A stretch of DNA of 64,000 bases, taken from the NCBI GenBank assembly GCA_034509425.1, contig JAVTVJ010000967.1, positions 186,001 to 250,000 of the forward strand, in the 5' to 3' direction. The position numbers and the translations under genes are program-made. Of this stretch, positions 1 through 10,876 are shown in pieces; position 1 is the first letter of the stretch, and each line of letters opens with the position of its first letter. The stretch comes from Eopsaltria australis. Taxonomy: Eukaryota; Chordata; Aves; Passeriformes; Petroicidae. The notes under the pieces are model-generated. The model had not been told where the DNA came from. It saw nothing but the letters and a program-made list of their open reading frames with translations, and ran no database searches.

Positions 1-735
1 CATCTTTAAGGTCTAAAGCAGTGAACCACCCTAATTCATCTTTCAGTGTGGTCAAAAGGGTATAGGGGTTGCTCTGAGTGTATATCCTCTGTGATTTTGT
101 TAATTCCCCTTTTAAATCTTCCACCAATCAATAACTCTGACCATCAGCTTTCTTTACTGGCAGGATGGGTGTGTTGTATCTAGATTCACATTCCACTAAT
201 AACCCAAATTTAAGGAACTTTTCGATTATAGGTGCCAATCCTCTACGGCCTTCTAACTTTAAAGGGTATTGTTTCTGCTATACCAGTGTGGCGCCTGGTC
301 TGAGCACAATAATCACAGGCTCAGCTCTTTTGGACATCCCAGGAAAATCACTGGCCCACACTATTGGAATTACAACATCTTCAACTTCTTTGGGAATTTC
401 ACCACAATTCTCCTGTATGAAAAGGGCAGCTACATAGACAAATTTAGTTTCAGGAATTGTAATTTGCACTTCTTCTTTGCAAAATTTAATTTCTGCTTCT
501 AATTTATCCAATAAATTCCTACTCAACAATGGTTTTGGAGAGTTCAGCATATAGAGGAATTGGTGAGTCTCCCAGTGTTTTCCCAACTTAAATTTTAAAG
601 GTTGGAAGAAAGGCCTTGTTTCACTTAGCCCTGTGGCACCAATCACTTGTACAGTGTCCTGACTCAGTTTTTTAACACAGAATATGTTGCCCCCGTATCT
701 ACCAAAAGTTCAACATCATCTTTCCCCAGCTTAGC
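1..735 (-). pseudogene. pol: G1 protease and N-terminal reverse transcriptase remnant
   Basis: Retroviral aspartic protease followed by the start of RT. The protease active site DTGA is intact at 688-699. A shift in the A-run near 668-675 puts the rest of the protease (open 278-646) in another frame. The RT start shows the usual NTPILPVKK-like entry at about 130-190, with a stop soon after (near 137-140). Left of that, RT continues out of the window. The protein would process Gag and copy the RNA genome in a live virus; here it is broken and cannot be expressed as one chain. Confidence 0.8.
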
Positions 736-773
736 TACAAAGGGTCAGCCAGGGATAGGTGCTTCAGTCGTCC

Positions 774-2856
774 TCAGTCTACATTCACGGCTAATTCAGG
801 AGCTGGGAGTGTGCTCTTTGTCAACATCAGGCACTCCTTTTTCCAGTGTCCCTTTTTCTTGCAAAAAGCACATTGATCTTTTTTAGAGGAGGAGTACTCC
901 TTTTTGATGTGTTAGATGACTTTCCCTGATCACCCCTCTTACCCTGCTGGCCTTTATCCCCATCTTTTGAATCCCTATTTTGATGTACTGTCCAAGCTAT
1001 GTCCAAAAATGTACCTCTGTCATGCCTCTCATCCATCTTTTGCAGCTTTTTCCTTATGTCACTTGCAGATTGGCCTATAACAAATAAATCAGGTGGGACT
1101 TCTCTTCAGGTGCCTCGACGTCCATATTTGTGTATTTATGCGCAGCCTCTTTAAGCCTATTCAAGAAGTCTATAGGAGTTTCATTCCTGTCTTGTCTTAT
1201 TTCATATAATTTGGACCAATTTACTGCTTTAGGAATAGCATGTCTTAAACCAAACACCACCTAATTCTGATAACGTTTTAAGCTCACCATTTGTTTTGAT
1301 ACATTAGGATCCCACCCTGGGTCATTTAAAGGGAAAATATAATTTACAGGTCCTTGAAGGGTTCTGGCTGCTTTTTGGGCCTCTATAGCAATTATAACAG
1401 TCCTTCTAACCATCTCTCTTTCATCTAATGTGTCCATCACTTCATCTAGATGGCTCCACTCTGGGTTTTGTGTCTTGATTGCCTTGTCTACAAAATTAGC
1501 CACCTTTTCTGGATTTTCTCTATACCGTCCAACTGAGGCCTTCTACTGTTGCAGCTCAAGAAGAGAAAAGGGAACCTTAATATAGACAGGACCTTGATTA
1601 CCAACTGCCTGCCTCAAAGGGGCTTGTATGGCTGGTTCTTCCTTTTCTGGTTCTTCTATTTTAGACCTGGTGTGTTTAGCTACAGGACTGGGTGCTTCTA
1701 TAGCTTCTTGTTCCACTTTTCCCCTTTTCCTCTTGTCTACAGCAGAGGCTTTTTCCTCAGTTTCCTCTTCAGAGGAAGTATCTGTATCTGTGCTATCTGA
1801 CTCGCTTTTAATCGAGGCTGTTCCACTGGTACTAGGTGTTACATTAGCCAGCTGGATGTCGGGAGACCCCCTCCTAGCCCCAGTGCCAGCTGCGTGGCAG
1901 CACAGGAGGAAGCGGGCCCTGCTGGCCAGCTCTGCAGTTTTGCTGGCACCAGGAGTTATGTCATCCCCTGTGCCCATCCTCGAGCAGGCTCAGGCCTGGC
2001 ACGGGCAAGTGCAGTTTCCATGGAAACCTGAGCACACAGTCTCCATGGAAACCAGAGCATGCACTGTTTTGATGCAACGTTACACATGCGCAGTCACAAT
2101 GGGAGGTCCCCTCCCTGCCCTCTCGATGGGAGGTTCTGCCCCTGCCCTATCGATTGGAGGTTCTATCCCGCCCTCCCCCTGTTCAGGGGGTAGTGAGGGA
2201 GGTGGGGACACTGGAGGGGATGGAGGACACAGCAGTGGGAAGTCTTCTCCCACCCCTCCTCCTCCCTTACCGGCAGAGGTGGCAGGGGCGGAGGTGGCAG
2301 CGGGGAGGCGGTCCCTTCCCTCAAAGCGAGTGCCACCAAGTCTACGTCCGCTATGTCTGAATTTTTAACACAGATTGGGCTAGCTAGAGGCTCCTTTTTA
2401 TCCTTTCTTCTCTTCCCTCTTAGAACCATCACAAACTGATCTTTCTTAGGTTTATGTAATCTTGGTAGATTTGAAAAAATCTGCATACAAATTTTGAAAA
2501 AATTCCGTATGCAAAAGAGCTTCCCAACGCTGTTCCTTGTGGAGTTGGAATAATAATTTTGATATTAATTCGTTTTCTAAGCATCTGAATGGAGGCCAGG
2601 TCCCTCCATTCCCTAATTCCTTCATGGACCATACCTGTGTAGAAAGCCGAACTAGTTCTTTCCTGATAAGAGACGTCTTTTTGCCTGTTAGAATATGCCA
2701 ATGTTTTAATATTACCTCTGATGGGTAATTTCTGCGGATCTCTATTTCTTCCTCACTCAAGAATATGAATCCCATGTTTTTATTTACAAATGGAAAAAAG
2801 CTGCTGAGAAAAGAAAGCATGTGAGAGAGAAAAAAGTTGTCCTGGTCAGGATCCAA
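774..2856 (-). pseudogene. gag: G1 gag remnant (MA-p12-CA-NC)
   Basis: Structural polyprotein in several frames. The N-terminal piece lies at 2452-2856; the likely start is the internal Met-Gly at 2773-2775, a myristoylation-type start. A proline-rich stretch follows at 2163-2486, then an acidic serine-rich p12-like stretch and the start of capsid at 1543-1977, capsid at 1261-1503, and the capsid C-terminal part at 1075-1260. The nucleocapsid zinc knuckle is intact at 831-872 as C-X2-C-X4-H-X4-C (CAFCKKKGHWKKEC). The knuckle frame ends in a TGA at 774-776. At least four frameshifts or stops divide it. Confidence 0.85.
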
Positions 2857-3300
2857 ACTGGGGTCCCTGGGCTTCAGAGACCAGCGCTTAACGCTGGTGC
2901 CACCTGGCCACAGGCCAAACTATGCAATTACAGTCTGAAGGCAATGCCTCTTCCTGAAACTACAGTGGCCACAGCTTCAGTCACAGCCAGACCGAACCAC
3001 TGCCTGTGGGGATCAGGGGAGAAGGAACGTAGAGAACAAATGAAAGCCCCCTCGGAGGGCCGCCCACGGCCCCTTCCCCACCCAAACAAACTACAGGAGA
3101 TCTCCAAATGCAAAACCCACACATGCTATCAACAAAATACCGCCTTTTATTGCCTATAAGTTACCATTGCTTCTGTGCCAGGTTCTGGAACACCCAAAGT
3201 TTCTTGGATTGATGCAAAAAGCCCCTGTTTTAAAATGCTGGCAGAATGGGGAAGCAGGATGTTAACTCAATCCAAGAATCTATATTCAGAAGTTCTTCTT

Positions 3301-3318
3301 GTCCTGGCGGAGTCACCA
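3301..3318 (-). promoter_or_regulatory. G1 primer-binding-like site
   Basis: On the minus strand, six bases after the LTR end comes TGGTGACTCCGCCAGGAC. It begins with TGG, as expected for pairing with a tRNA CCA end. It partly resembles tRNA-Arg or tRNA-Trp primer sites but matches neither well, so the primer is not assigned. Confidence 0.5.
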
Positions 3319-3324
3319 TGAAGC

Positions 3325-3808
3325 TGTTGCCTTTTTGGCCACTAAAATCATGAGCCAGACACGGTTAGGTAATAAAATGTGTTTACCTTTATGATGGGTC
3401 CCCCCAGGTGCACAACATGCCCAAATACATGCTGAAAGTGTGCTGAAGATGCACACATGACATAGGGCAAGTACAGTTTTTTTTTATAAGTTTAGCAAAT
3501 AAGCATAATTGACAAGAATCCCCAATTAGAAACACAGATGATGAGGTAAGTCCCCCTCTTGGTTCGACCCTGTTCTGAAGCCCCCCTTTTGCTACTAGTT
3601 CTACTTGGTTTATGAGAAAGTGTCTTGGGAGAGTGGTTTGACATTGATTCTCAGAAGATTAGGATAGGGTCTTAGGAATGCATTTTGTCTTTCTGTCTAG
3701 CAGGATAGGAAAATACTAGCTACGAATCTATATAGTTACATGATAACAGGCTATAGAGCTACAAATATATATGAAGAATATATAAAATCAAAAATCAGTT
3801 TGGCATCA
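3325..3808 (-). repeat. G1 5' LTR
   Basis: A 484-bp LTR with ends TGATGCC...GGCAACA on the minus strand. It is related to the solo LTRs at 7688, 23932 and 27298, which end TGATGCC...GGCATCA and share the GACACGGTTAG-type block near the 3' side. It carries TAATAAAA near its 3' part as a likely poly(A) signal. Confidence 0.75.
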
Positions 3809-3822
3809 CTTGGATAAGGAGA

Positions 3823-5013
3823 TGTTGGAGGTTACGACTTTTCCTGTATTTTTCTTTCTCCCTGGGGTCTTTGTTCCATTTGTTGCTAACAGACAAGAAT
3901 GACTGGTACTTAAAAGACAAAAGAAGAGGCCATGGTGGGAGGAGGGGTGCAGTTGTCTGCACTCTTGTACCTGAGGGGCATTCTCCTGGAAAGGGCAGAG
4001 ATACCTCAAGATTTTGTCTGGGGTGTGAGGGGTTGGGCCCGATTCCTCTGGCTCTCGAATTGGAGGGGAATGGTCGAGTTGCAGCTACCATGGGAAGAAT
4101 TTGCTGCCACCACGGATTCCAGCCTGGTACTGCTTCTTCTTTACCGTGGATGAGCCTCTGCTTGTAAGAGCAGCCAGTGAACTGGGATCTTATTAACACC
4201 TGATCTAACTAGAAAAAAACCCTCACAATCTACTCGGGAGCCTCAGGGGAAAAACCCCAGGACCCCGACCCCCTTCCCGGAGGGACGCATCTCCCCGGCT
4301 GCATGCAGCAGCTGCTACGGAGAAGCCTGGCTGCCGCTTCCCAACCCCGCTGTTTTCTGCCACTGCCTTGGGCTTTTTTCACTACACTCTAACCCAACAC
4401 CCCATGTCCGCCCAACCCCCGTGGCTCCTGCTAAAGTTGTGGAGTATTCTGTAACATTTTGTTTGCCACCCAGGGGTGTGCCTTCCTCTGCCGTTCCAGC
4501 TGTCACTCTGAGGTTCCTGCTATAGCCCATTTTGTCATCCAGAGGGGCACTGAGATGGGCTGCCCCTGTGGTTTGTAAAAGAAGCCCCTATCTTTCCCGC
4601 CGGCAGGTCCACCATTATCCATGTGCACACAGGCAGTCAAGCTCACACCACAGTGCCCCCCACAGCCACAGGTAAATAATTGGACCTGCCCTGCCCAGCC
4701 AGGAGCCAACAGCGCTCCTGCCAGCTGTGACTATAACTATACCAAAGTGGAAAGTGCTTGACAGCTGAGAGAAGGCTGTTATTGGATTTCTGTTTTTGTA
4801 TGCTGTTGATGTTGTTGTGGTTGTTTGTTTGCTTTGTTATACATATATATATATATATACTAGTGAAGAACTGTTATTCCTTTTCCCTTATCTTTGCCTG
4901 AAAGCCCCTTAATTTTGGCGTTATAATAATTTAGAGGGAAGGGAGGTCACATTTTCTATTCCAAGGGAGGTTCACACCTTCCTTGGCAGACACCTGTCCT
5001 TTAAACCAGGACA
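3823..5013 (+). repeat. ERVL-type solo LTR, TSD GGAGA
   Basis: A 1191-bp LTR of the same family as the E2 LTRs (57372-58325). It starts TGTTGGAG, has the GTTGCTAA(C/G)AGACAA block shortly after, and ends TTAAACCAGGACA. Perfect 5-bp TSDs GGAGA flank it (3818-3822 and 5014-5018). It sits in G2 pol only 14 bases from the G1 junction. It is longer than the E2 LTR because its middle (about 4040-4700) is different, and it contains an AT microsatellite at about 4845-4860. Confidence 0.85.
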
Positions 5014-5018
5014 GGAGA

Positions 5019-6399
5019 ACAGTTACTGCTACAGCCCACTGGCATCCAGGCCATCCCTGGCTAACGCCGTCTAGTTTTTTAGAAAGTACCCCACAGCCCT
5101 CTTGAAGTCTCCTACCTTTTAAGCCAGAACTCCAAGGGCGAGGTGCTGTCGTTCGTGCACACAAAGCTCAAAGGTTTTTGTAAGTCTGGAAGTCCTAAGG
5201 CAGGTGCAAACATAAGGGCCATCTTCAAGTTACAAAACCCATATTCACTTTCAGGAGTCCAAATCAAAGGTCCTTCTGGGGCTTCCTTTAAAAGTTCATA
5301 CAATTGTTTAACTAAGAGTCCATAGTTCGAGACCCACAATCTGTGTACCCCTCTCCCCCCATGTCCAAGAATGCTCTTAAATCTCGGGCAGTTGCAGGTT
5401 GGGTTACCTGGCAGATGGCCTCTTTTCTGTGTGTTCCCAATTTCCGCTGTCCTTGGATTATTTCAAATCATAGGTGGGTAACCTGCTGCTTAATGATTTG
5501 AGCCTTTTTCCTGAAATACTTTGTAGCCTCTTTGGCCTGGGAAATTTAGAAGGCTGATAGTCAAGTTCATGTACTTTTCCTTAGTTTCCATTGCTAGTAA
5601 GATGTCATCAACATATTGTAGGACTAACTCCTCAGGGTTCTCTTTCTTCCAGATCACCAAGCCCTTTGCCAGTTTATTCCCAAAAAATTGTTGGACTACT
5701 TTTAAATCCTTGTGGTAACACAGTCCAGGTAAGCTGAATCTTCCAGCCACTTTGGGGATTTTCACATTCAAAGGCAAAAATGCTCTGGTTTTGCTTATCG
5801 AGACATATGCAAAAGAAGGCATCCTTCAAAGCTATTATTGTAAACCATTGATGATATTCTGTAAGGGCTGTTAACAGTGTATAAGAATTGGCTACAACAG
5901 GATGTTTATCCTAAACTATTTGATTGATTGATTCATTGATTGCTCATAAACCTTGTACTAGTCTATATTTGTCTGTCCCAGGCTTTGTAACTGGCAAAAT
6001 GGGAGTGTTATATTCTGAGTCACATTCAATCAATAATCCAAATTCTCTGAAATTCTCTATTAGACTCTTGACTTCCCTTCTAGCTTCTAATTTTAAAGGA
6101 TGTTGTTTCTGCCTTACCAGTTTTGATCCAGGTTTTAGGATAATGCTTATAGGCTGAGCTTGTTGGGAACATCCTGGAGTTCTGCTGGCCCAAACCAAGG
6201 GTGTTACTGCATTTTCTACTGCTTCTAGTTTTCCTTCAGAGTTGTCTGCTTCCGGTATTCCCTGCAACATCAAAGTTCTTGCCTTGATGGCTTTAGTCTC
6301 AGGTACCAATAATTTTACATCCCCATTTTTAAATATAATCTTAGCTTCCAATTTACTTAGCAGGTGTCTTCCCAAAAGAGAAATTGGACATGCCACCAT
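5019..6399 (-). pseudogene. pol: G2 reverse transcriptase / RNase H start remnant
   Basis: RT open pieces lie at 5944-6399 (protease end and RT start), 5490-5822 (palm) and 5112-5339 (connection). The YVDD catalytic motif is intact at 604-615 past 5000 (5604-5615). At about 5019-5110 the reading matches the RT/RNase H tether and then stops at the solo LTR TSD. Frameshifts and stops separate the pieces. It would be RNA-dependent DNA polymerase in a live virus; it is not usable here. Confidence 0.8.
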
Positions 6400-6625
6400 A
6401 TATAAGAATTGGTGTTATCCATTGCTTGCCAAATTTTACATTAATAGGATTAAAGAATGTTAGTTTTTCCAATTTCCCTGTTGCACCAACATAGTTTACA
6501 GGTTCTTGGCTTAAATTTTCCTGGTTTGTATTTAATACTGAATAACTAGCCTCAGTGTCTATTAAAAAGTCAAATTTTTCTTTCCCCAACTCTATGGTAA
6601 CCAGGGGTTCAGCAGCAGTTTCCAC
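6353..6625 (-). pseudogene. pro: G2 protease with altered active site
   Basis: A 90-residue open stretch of aspartic protease. The catalytic motif reads DTEA at 6549-6560, whereas the family has DTGA, so the glycine is lost and the enzyme is probably dead. The C-terminal part of the protease runs into the next open piece at 5944-6399 in another frame. Confidence 0.75.
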
Positions 6626-7687
6626 CCCCCGTTCCCATCAGTCTTGGTGTAGGGGTAGCTCTCTCAGCCCCCTCAGCCTCTGGGGACAGTCCATTCTCCA
6701 ATGCCCAAAACCTTTACAATATGCACATTGATTTAGCCATAACCATTCTGGAGCAGGGCCTTTCCCTGCTCTGCAGTTAGGCAGTGTCCTCTGCAGGTCT
6801 GCTATCAACACTGCATCTCTATGTCTTTCTCTCCTCCCTTTCCAGCTCCTGTTTTCTTTCTTTCTTTCTTTCTTTCTCCTCTCTTTCCTTTTCTTGTTGT
6901 CTTTCTTTGTCCTCTTTTTCTTTTTCCATGTCCTTAATTCTGTTAATTTCCTCTTCTTCCCTGTTATTAAAAGTTGTCCAGGCTACTCCCCCCATCACTC
7001 TCTCTGTCTCTCTGGGCTTAGCTTGAAGCTATAGAACTTAATATCCAGCATAAGCAGAACAGATGTTTTGGGATACAAGCATAATATAGTTACCCCAAGG
7101 CAGTTTCCTTATGTCTCGCAAGTTGTCTCCCTCCAGTTTCTGTAATTTTTTTTAACATCCAGGGCTGAGTTCTCTATAAATATAGAAGTCAGCTGTACAG
7201 CTGCTTCTGATTTTTCAGGGTTGATATTAGTGTATCTCCTGGCAGCTACCCTTAGGCATTCTGCAAATTCACCTGGTGTTTTCAGTGGTCCTTGTTTCAC
7301 CTCATAAAGTTTAGACCAATTGATTGCCTTAGGGATTGCATGTTTAAATCCAATTTATATCCAATTCTGATATTGTTTAAGGACAGCTCTTTCCATTCCC
7401 GTGTTGGGGTCCCAGCAGGGGTCCTGGGTCGGAAAATGCTGTCACTGTTCCTGGCAACCTGCCTGCCATAATTATTCTTTCCACTTCCTTTCTAGCAACC
7501 CAGAGCAACATCTCCTGTTCTGTGGAATCTAATGAATTATTTACCAGGACCTGAATGTCTGCCTAATCATGGTTCTGGGTTTAAGAATGGTTTCAAATAC
7601 TTCTACTTTCTCTGGGTCTACCCTATAGAGGCCTCCTTATTTTGCCCATGCCTCCAGATCCATTGGTGAGAAAGGTACCTTCACTAC

Positions 7688-8147
7688 TGATGCCTTTTTC
7701 TTGGTCTTAGGAAATAAAAAGCCCAGACACAGTTAGAGGGTTGGGGGTCATTTACCTCGGTATTTTAATAGAATCCCATTCGATGCATCAATTCACCCAG
7801 GTGACACGCGTCGCAGTGCCCTTCCACCCCCCAGTTGAGTATACAATTAAAGACCTTACACATTAGCATATCTAACAAGAGGGCCCAATAAGGGGGCCGG
7901 AGTGGACTAACTTCTAGTTTACAGAATCTGTCCTACTAGGGGACCTTGAATTCTTACGATAGTAGAATGTTTGGACTTCCTCGCTCTACAGTTCTTGGGT
8001 GCTTAGCCTCCCGGCCTGCAGGACACCAAGAAACCAGGCTAAGTTATCAGACCTAGAGGTTTACAAATATGCCTGCTAATACTTGCGGATACAGAGAACT
8101 CTGTAAAAAGTATATAGAAGAAAAAGCAAAAAATTCTTTCAGCATCA
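7688..8147 (-). repeat. Solo LTR (TGATGCC family), TSD CTAC
   Basis: A 460-bp solo LTR with inverted ends TGATGCC...GCATCA and 4-bp TSDs CTAC (7684-7687 and 8148-8151), as gammaretroviral integrase makes. It is a sister of the LTRs at 23932-24387 and 27298-27753. Orientation is taken from a TATA-like box followed by ATTAAAA on the minus strand. Confidence 0.85.
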
Positions 8148-8706
8148 CTACCACTAGCTAACGAACTCCCACTCCCTCTCGGAGCGGATCTATCACTTCC
8201 TGTTCACCCCTTTCCTTCTCACCTACTTCCTGTTTACCCCTGTCCAAGTTACCACCTTCTGGTCTACTCACTTCCTGTTTACTGCTTTCTGACTTACCAC
8301 CTTCTGGTGCACACACTTGTTTACCCCCTTCCTGCCATCTCACTTCCTGTCTACCCTGGGTCCACCCTGCCACTTGGCTTGAAAGTAATTCCTGGCTCTT
8401 TCCCGGCTGCCCATCCCCTCCTTGCACTCCCTGAGTCTCAGACACAGACAAATCCTCTATCTCCCTATCTTCCACATCTGGTGCCACCATCATCTCTACA
8501 TCATCCTCCTGTCGACTACTGCATTATAGACAGCCGTGCCCCATACTACAAGAGCAACAAGATCGCTTCAGTCTCCTATCCTTTGCTCTTTCCTTTTCTA
8601 ACAATAACTCAAAGGATTCTGACTAGACATGTCCCTTTTGCCATTCTGGGTGCTTTCTCAACCTAAAGAACAAATCTACATAAGGCGCCTCATTCCATTT
8701 CACTTC

Positions 8707-9291
8707 TGTTGCGTTCCCTGCTTTTTATCCCGCTCTGGTCCCAGCGGCAGAGCGCTAGCGCGATCCTGGAAAGCCGTTCGCGTTCGGGAAGGCTTCCCCA
8801 GAGAGCCGACTACGGGCACCGCTAGTCCGCGTTCGGGCTGAGGAGTTGTTGCCCTCAGAGCACGGCAGGATAGCAAAGAACTACCCAAAGAAGGAGGACT
8901 CTTAGTGTGAGAGTTCAGTAGGTTTATTACCCCCAAGGGAGCTCAGGGACTAAGAGCCCAGAATAGCTCATTCCTTGGGTATTTAAGGGAGGAATAACAT
9001 CCAATAAACTGAGAGCACAGGGGCAATACAAGGGAGGGACCACGGTGCATAGTCGAATGAGGTTTAGGGAGGGGAGGGGGGTAGAGAGAACAACGAATGA
9101 ACAAGGGGGTAACAGGGAATTTTCCAGAACTGAGATACATAACAGACAAATCAAGGAACCAATAGCAGGAACTTGGGGTTCGTGGCTTGGTGGTCCAAAC
9201 CACTGTCTCTGGCAGCTTCGGGGGAAACTCTCTGTCTGTGGAACATGCCACCGGAAGTCCTCGTCCTTCCTGGTTCAGAACCACCGCTACA
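8707..9291 (-). repeat. ALV/beta-like solo LTR, TSD CACTTC
   Basis: A 585-bp solo LTR starting TGTTGCG and ending CCGCTACA on the + strand, flanked by perfect 6-bp TSDs CACTTC (8701-8706 and 9292-9297). Six-base TSDs are typical of alpha- and betaretroviruses. Parts (GGTTTATTAC..., CTGAG(A/G)GCACAGGGG) resemble the A1 LTR at 54618-55161. It is GC-rich at 8740-8850. Confidence 0.85.
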
Positions 9292-9543
9292 CACTTCCTT
9301 TCTACAAAACAACATCAACTGTAGAATGGTGGTGTACTTTAAGGTACCATTCTTTGGCCATTTAGCTTGTTCTTCAAGTTCATACAAGGGGCATGAGTCA
9401 TTACAATATTGGATTAGTGCAGGATTACTTAGTGGTTCTCCTGCTATCTTTTTCCAGTGGTTCAATATACATTTCAATGGAGAATTTGGGATATTATCCC
9501 CCACTCTCTTTTTTTCAGGAGAACCTGCTCCCATATTTAATAA

Positions 9544-9672
9544 TTACAAGTATGGGTGGGGGAGTGGGATTGCCAAACCGGTAATCACTAAAACCGATGC
9601 AAGAGGGCACTCCAAGACCACAAATGCAATCTCACCCATCATCACAAATAGAAGTCCAACCAAATATGCCAT
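9544..9672 (-). CDS. G2 hydrophobic leader ORF upstream of gag
   Basis: A 42-codon ATG-started frame that ends in TAA at 9544-9546. The gag ATG is only three codons further and in the same frame. It is almost wholly hydrophobic (MAYLVGLLFVMMGEIAFVVL then a second apolar run) and could span a membrane. The position recalls the leader of gammaretroviral glyco-Gag, an N-terminally extended Gag. Whether it is translated, or was ever joined to gag, is unknown. Confidence 0.4.
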   Translation of the reverse strand: MAYLVGLLFVMMGEIAFVVLECPLASVLVITGLAIPLPHPYL

Positions 9673-10431
9673 AATACTCAAAAGCCTCAGTAAACTCACT
9701 CACTCTTGAACACTCTTTTATAGTAAAGAGATTTTTTTATACCATGAGCATCCCTGCTTTTATATGCTGGTAAACTCAAATCAACACACCACTATCATAC
9801 ACAAACACACTCCGAGTTCAAGAAAAATGCAAAGACTACAAAGCAATTAAAGACTTCACCTCTCTCCAGCCAAGGCCGGAGCTGAGGTCTGCTTGAAAAT
9901 TGAGCCTGGATTTTGTTTCCTCCTCCACCCAAATCAAGATAGCAGCACCACCATGAGACAGCAAAACTACAGGCTTGGTCTGATGATACATTCCAGGGAA
10001 AACATCTAATATTACCAGTGGACTCAAACACCTATTCCCTTTTCTTTTTCCAGGGGACTAGAACCCCTTATACATGGAAGGGGAGAAACTCCCAAGGGGG
10101 AGGGAAAACTTGAACACCCTCCTCCCCTTGTCCCCTCATTTTTGGTAAGCTTATTTAGGGGTTGTGTAACCCAGATTACCTGTGAACCCCTTACTCTTCC
10201 CTGTTCTTGGGCCTCAAAACCCCTTTCCAGTAACTCCTATATACCCCTTGCCATAGAACCCCAAAAATAATTGAAATTATTCCTTTACTCACCCAGGGAT
10301 TCTCCCTGAGCCCCAGGAGACGATCAGAAGTCAAAGCTCTCCCCAAGAATCCCTCAGAGCTGGCTGGAGATCTATCGGCCGCAGAACCTCTGGGGCCTAA
10401 GGCTGAAGTCCCATCTGAGTTGCCAAATCAC
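9673..10431 (-). other. G2 5' leader with primer-binding site
   Basis: Untranslated leader between LTR and gag. Six bases inside the LTR end, at 10408-10425, the minus strand reads TGGCAACTCAGATGGGAC. This is a TGG-started primer site that partly matches the 3' end of a tRNA-Arg (UCU type). No other gene is seen in the stretch. Confidence 0.55.
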
Positions 10432-10876
10432 TGTTACGAAATGTCCAAAATATAGGAAACAAACTCTCCAACAGTAACATTGTATTAAAAAGGGCATAAT
10501 TTATTCAGGCCTGAGGTGAATGCAGGAAATTCTAACCTAACATGGACACGTGATTCTACAAGAGGGTTACTTATATACAGTCACTACATGCATAGTACAA
10601 TTTACCCATTACCATAAATCCCACCCCAAGTTCCCAGAGATTCAGTCCTTTGTTTTATCTACCACTGCATTTTTGGGCCAGATGTCTTCTTCTTATCTTC
10701 CAACTGTCCTTGCGGAAAGCAGCTTTCCCATGCCTTGTTTCTCTGCTAAAAGTTTCACAGGCACCGTAAAAATTGAATTAACTCTTGGTATCAATCTCTT
10801 TGCTTTTTTTTTTTTCTAGTAAACTGTTATTTCAACCCATAATTGCTGCTTTTTGTCCCTCTCCCATGGGAGTGGA
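10432..10876 (-). repeat. G2 5' LTR
   Basis: The LTR starts TGTTACGAAATG on the + strand next to the primer site. The right end is uncertain, somewhere between about 10866 and 10876, because another LTR follows directly. ATTAAAAA at about 10491 on the + strand side marks the R-like end. Confidence 0.6.

Larger units (their letters stand above)
1..3808 (-). mobile_element. G1: partial gammaretrovirus-like provirus
   Basis: Minus-strand class I ERV entering from the left edge. Reading right to left it has a 5' LTR (3325-3808), a primer-binding-like site, a leader, a broken gag (MA, p12, CA, NC), a broken protease and the start of reverse transcriptase. The class call rests on the capsid C-terminal region, which resembles gammaretroviral capsid, and on a single CCHC zinc knuckle followed by protease. 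Just right of its LTR, the 14 bases at 3809-3822 plus the sequence from 5019 continue the pol reading of G2, so G1 was inserted into G2. Its 3' half and 3' LTR are outside the window, so its TSD cannot be checked. Confidence 0.85.
6640..9534 (-). pseudogene. gag: G2 gag, split by two solo LTRs
   Basis: The MA domain starts with Met-Gly at 9534 and shows the gammaretroviral MA core (SPLKCILNHWKK..., ...ILQLMLFCRKE). Reading breaks at the LTR at 9291 and continues at 8706 with the expected MA tail (KWNEAPYVDLFF). An acidic p12-like stretch at 8158-8493 has repeated EGGK/SKQEV-like units. A second LTR at 7688-8147 lies between this and the CA part (7109-7300 and flanks). The NC zinc knuckle CAYCKGFGHWRMDC is intact at 6686-6727. 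A TTTC microsatellite lies at about 6857-6880. Stops and shifts are present outside the insertions too. Confidence 0.85.
3809..10876 (-). mobile_element. G2: gammaretrovirus-like provirus, interrupted
   Basis: Second minus-strand class I ERV. Right to left it has a 5' LTR (10432-10876), primer site, leader with a hydrophobic upstream frame, gag, protease, RT and the start of RNase H. The rest of pol is cut off by G1 at 3808/3809. Three solo LTRs lie in it: 3823-5013 in pol, 7688-8147 in the gag CA region and 8707-9291 in MA. When these are skipped, the reading runs on across each junction, which supports one original element. No env is visible; it would lie left of G1. Confidence 0.85.

Noticed and set aside
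774..776. TGA as a gag-pol readthrough stop in G1
   Set aside because: The protease is not in the same frame after it and more stops follow, so decay is the simpler reading.
1628..2368. Long + strand open frame of 246 codons
   Set aside because: It lies opposite G1 gag, has biased composition and no family likeness; it is an antisense shadow.
2847..2917. Functional tRNA gene
   Set aside because: T-arm pairing is poor and it lies in a retroviral leader; kept only as a weak finding.
8158..8493. Novel host repeat protein (EGGK/SKQEV units)
   Set aside because: Position between MA and CA of G2 makes it the p12-like part of Gag.
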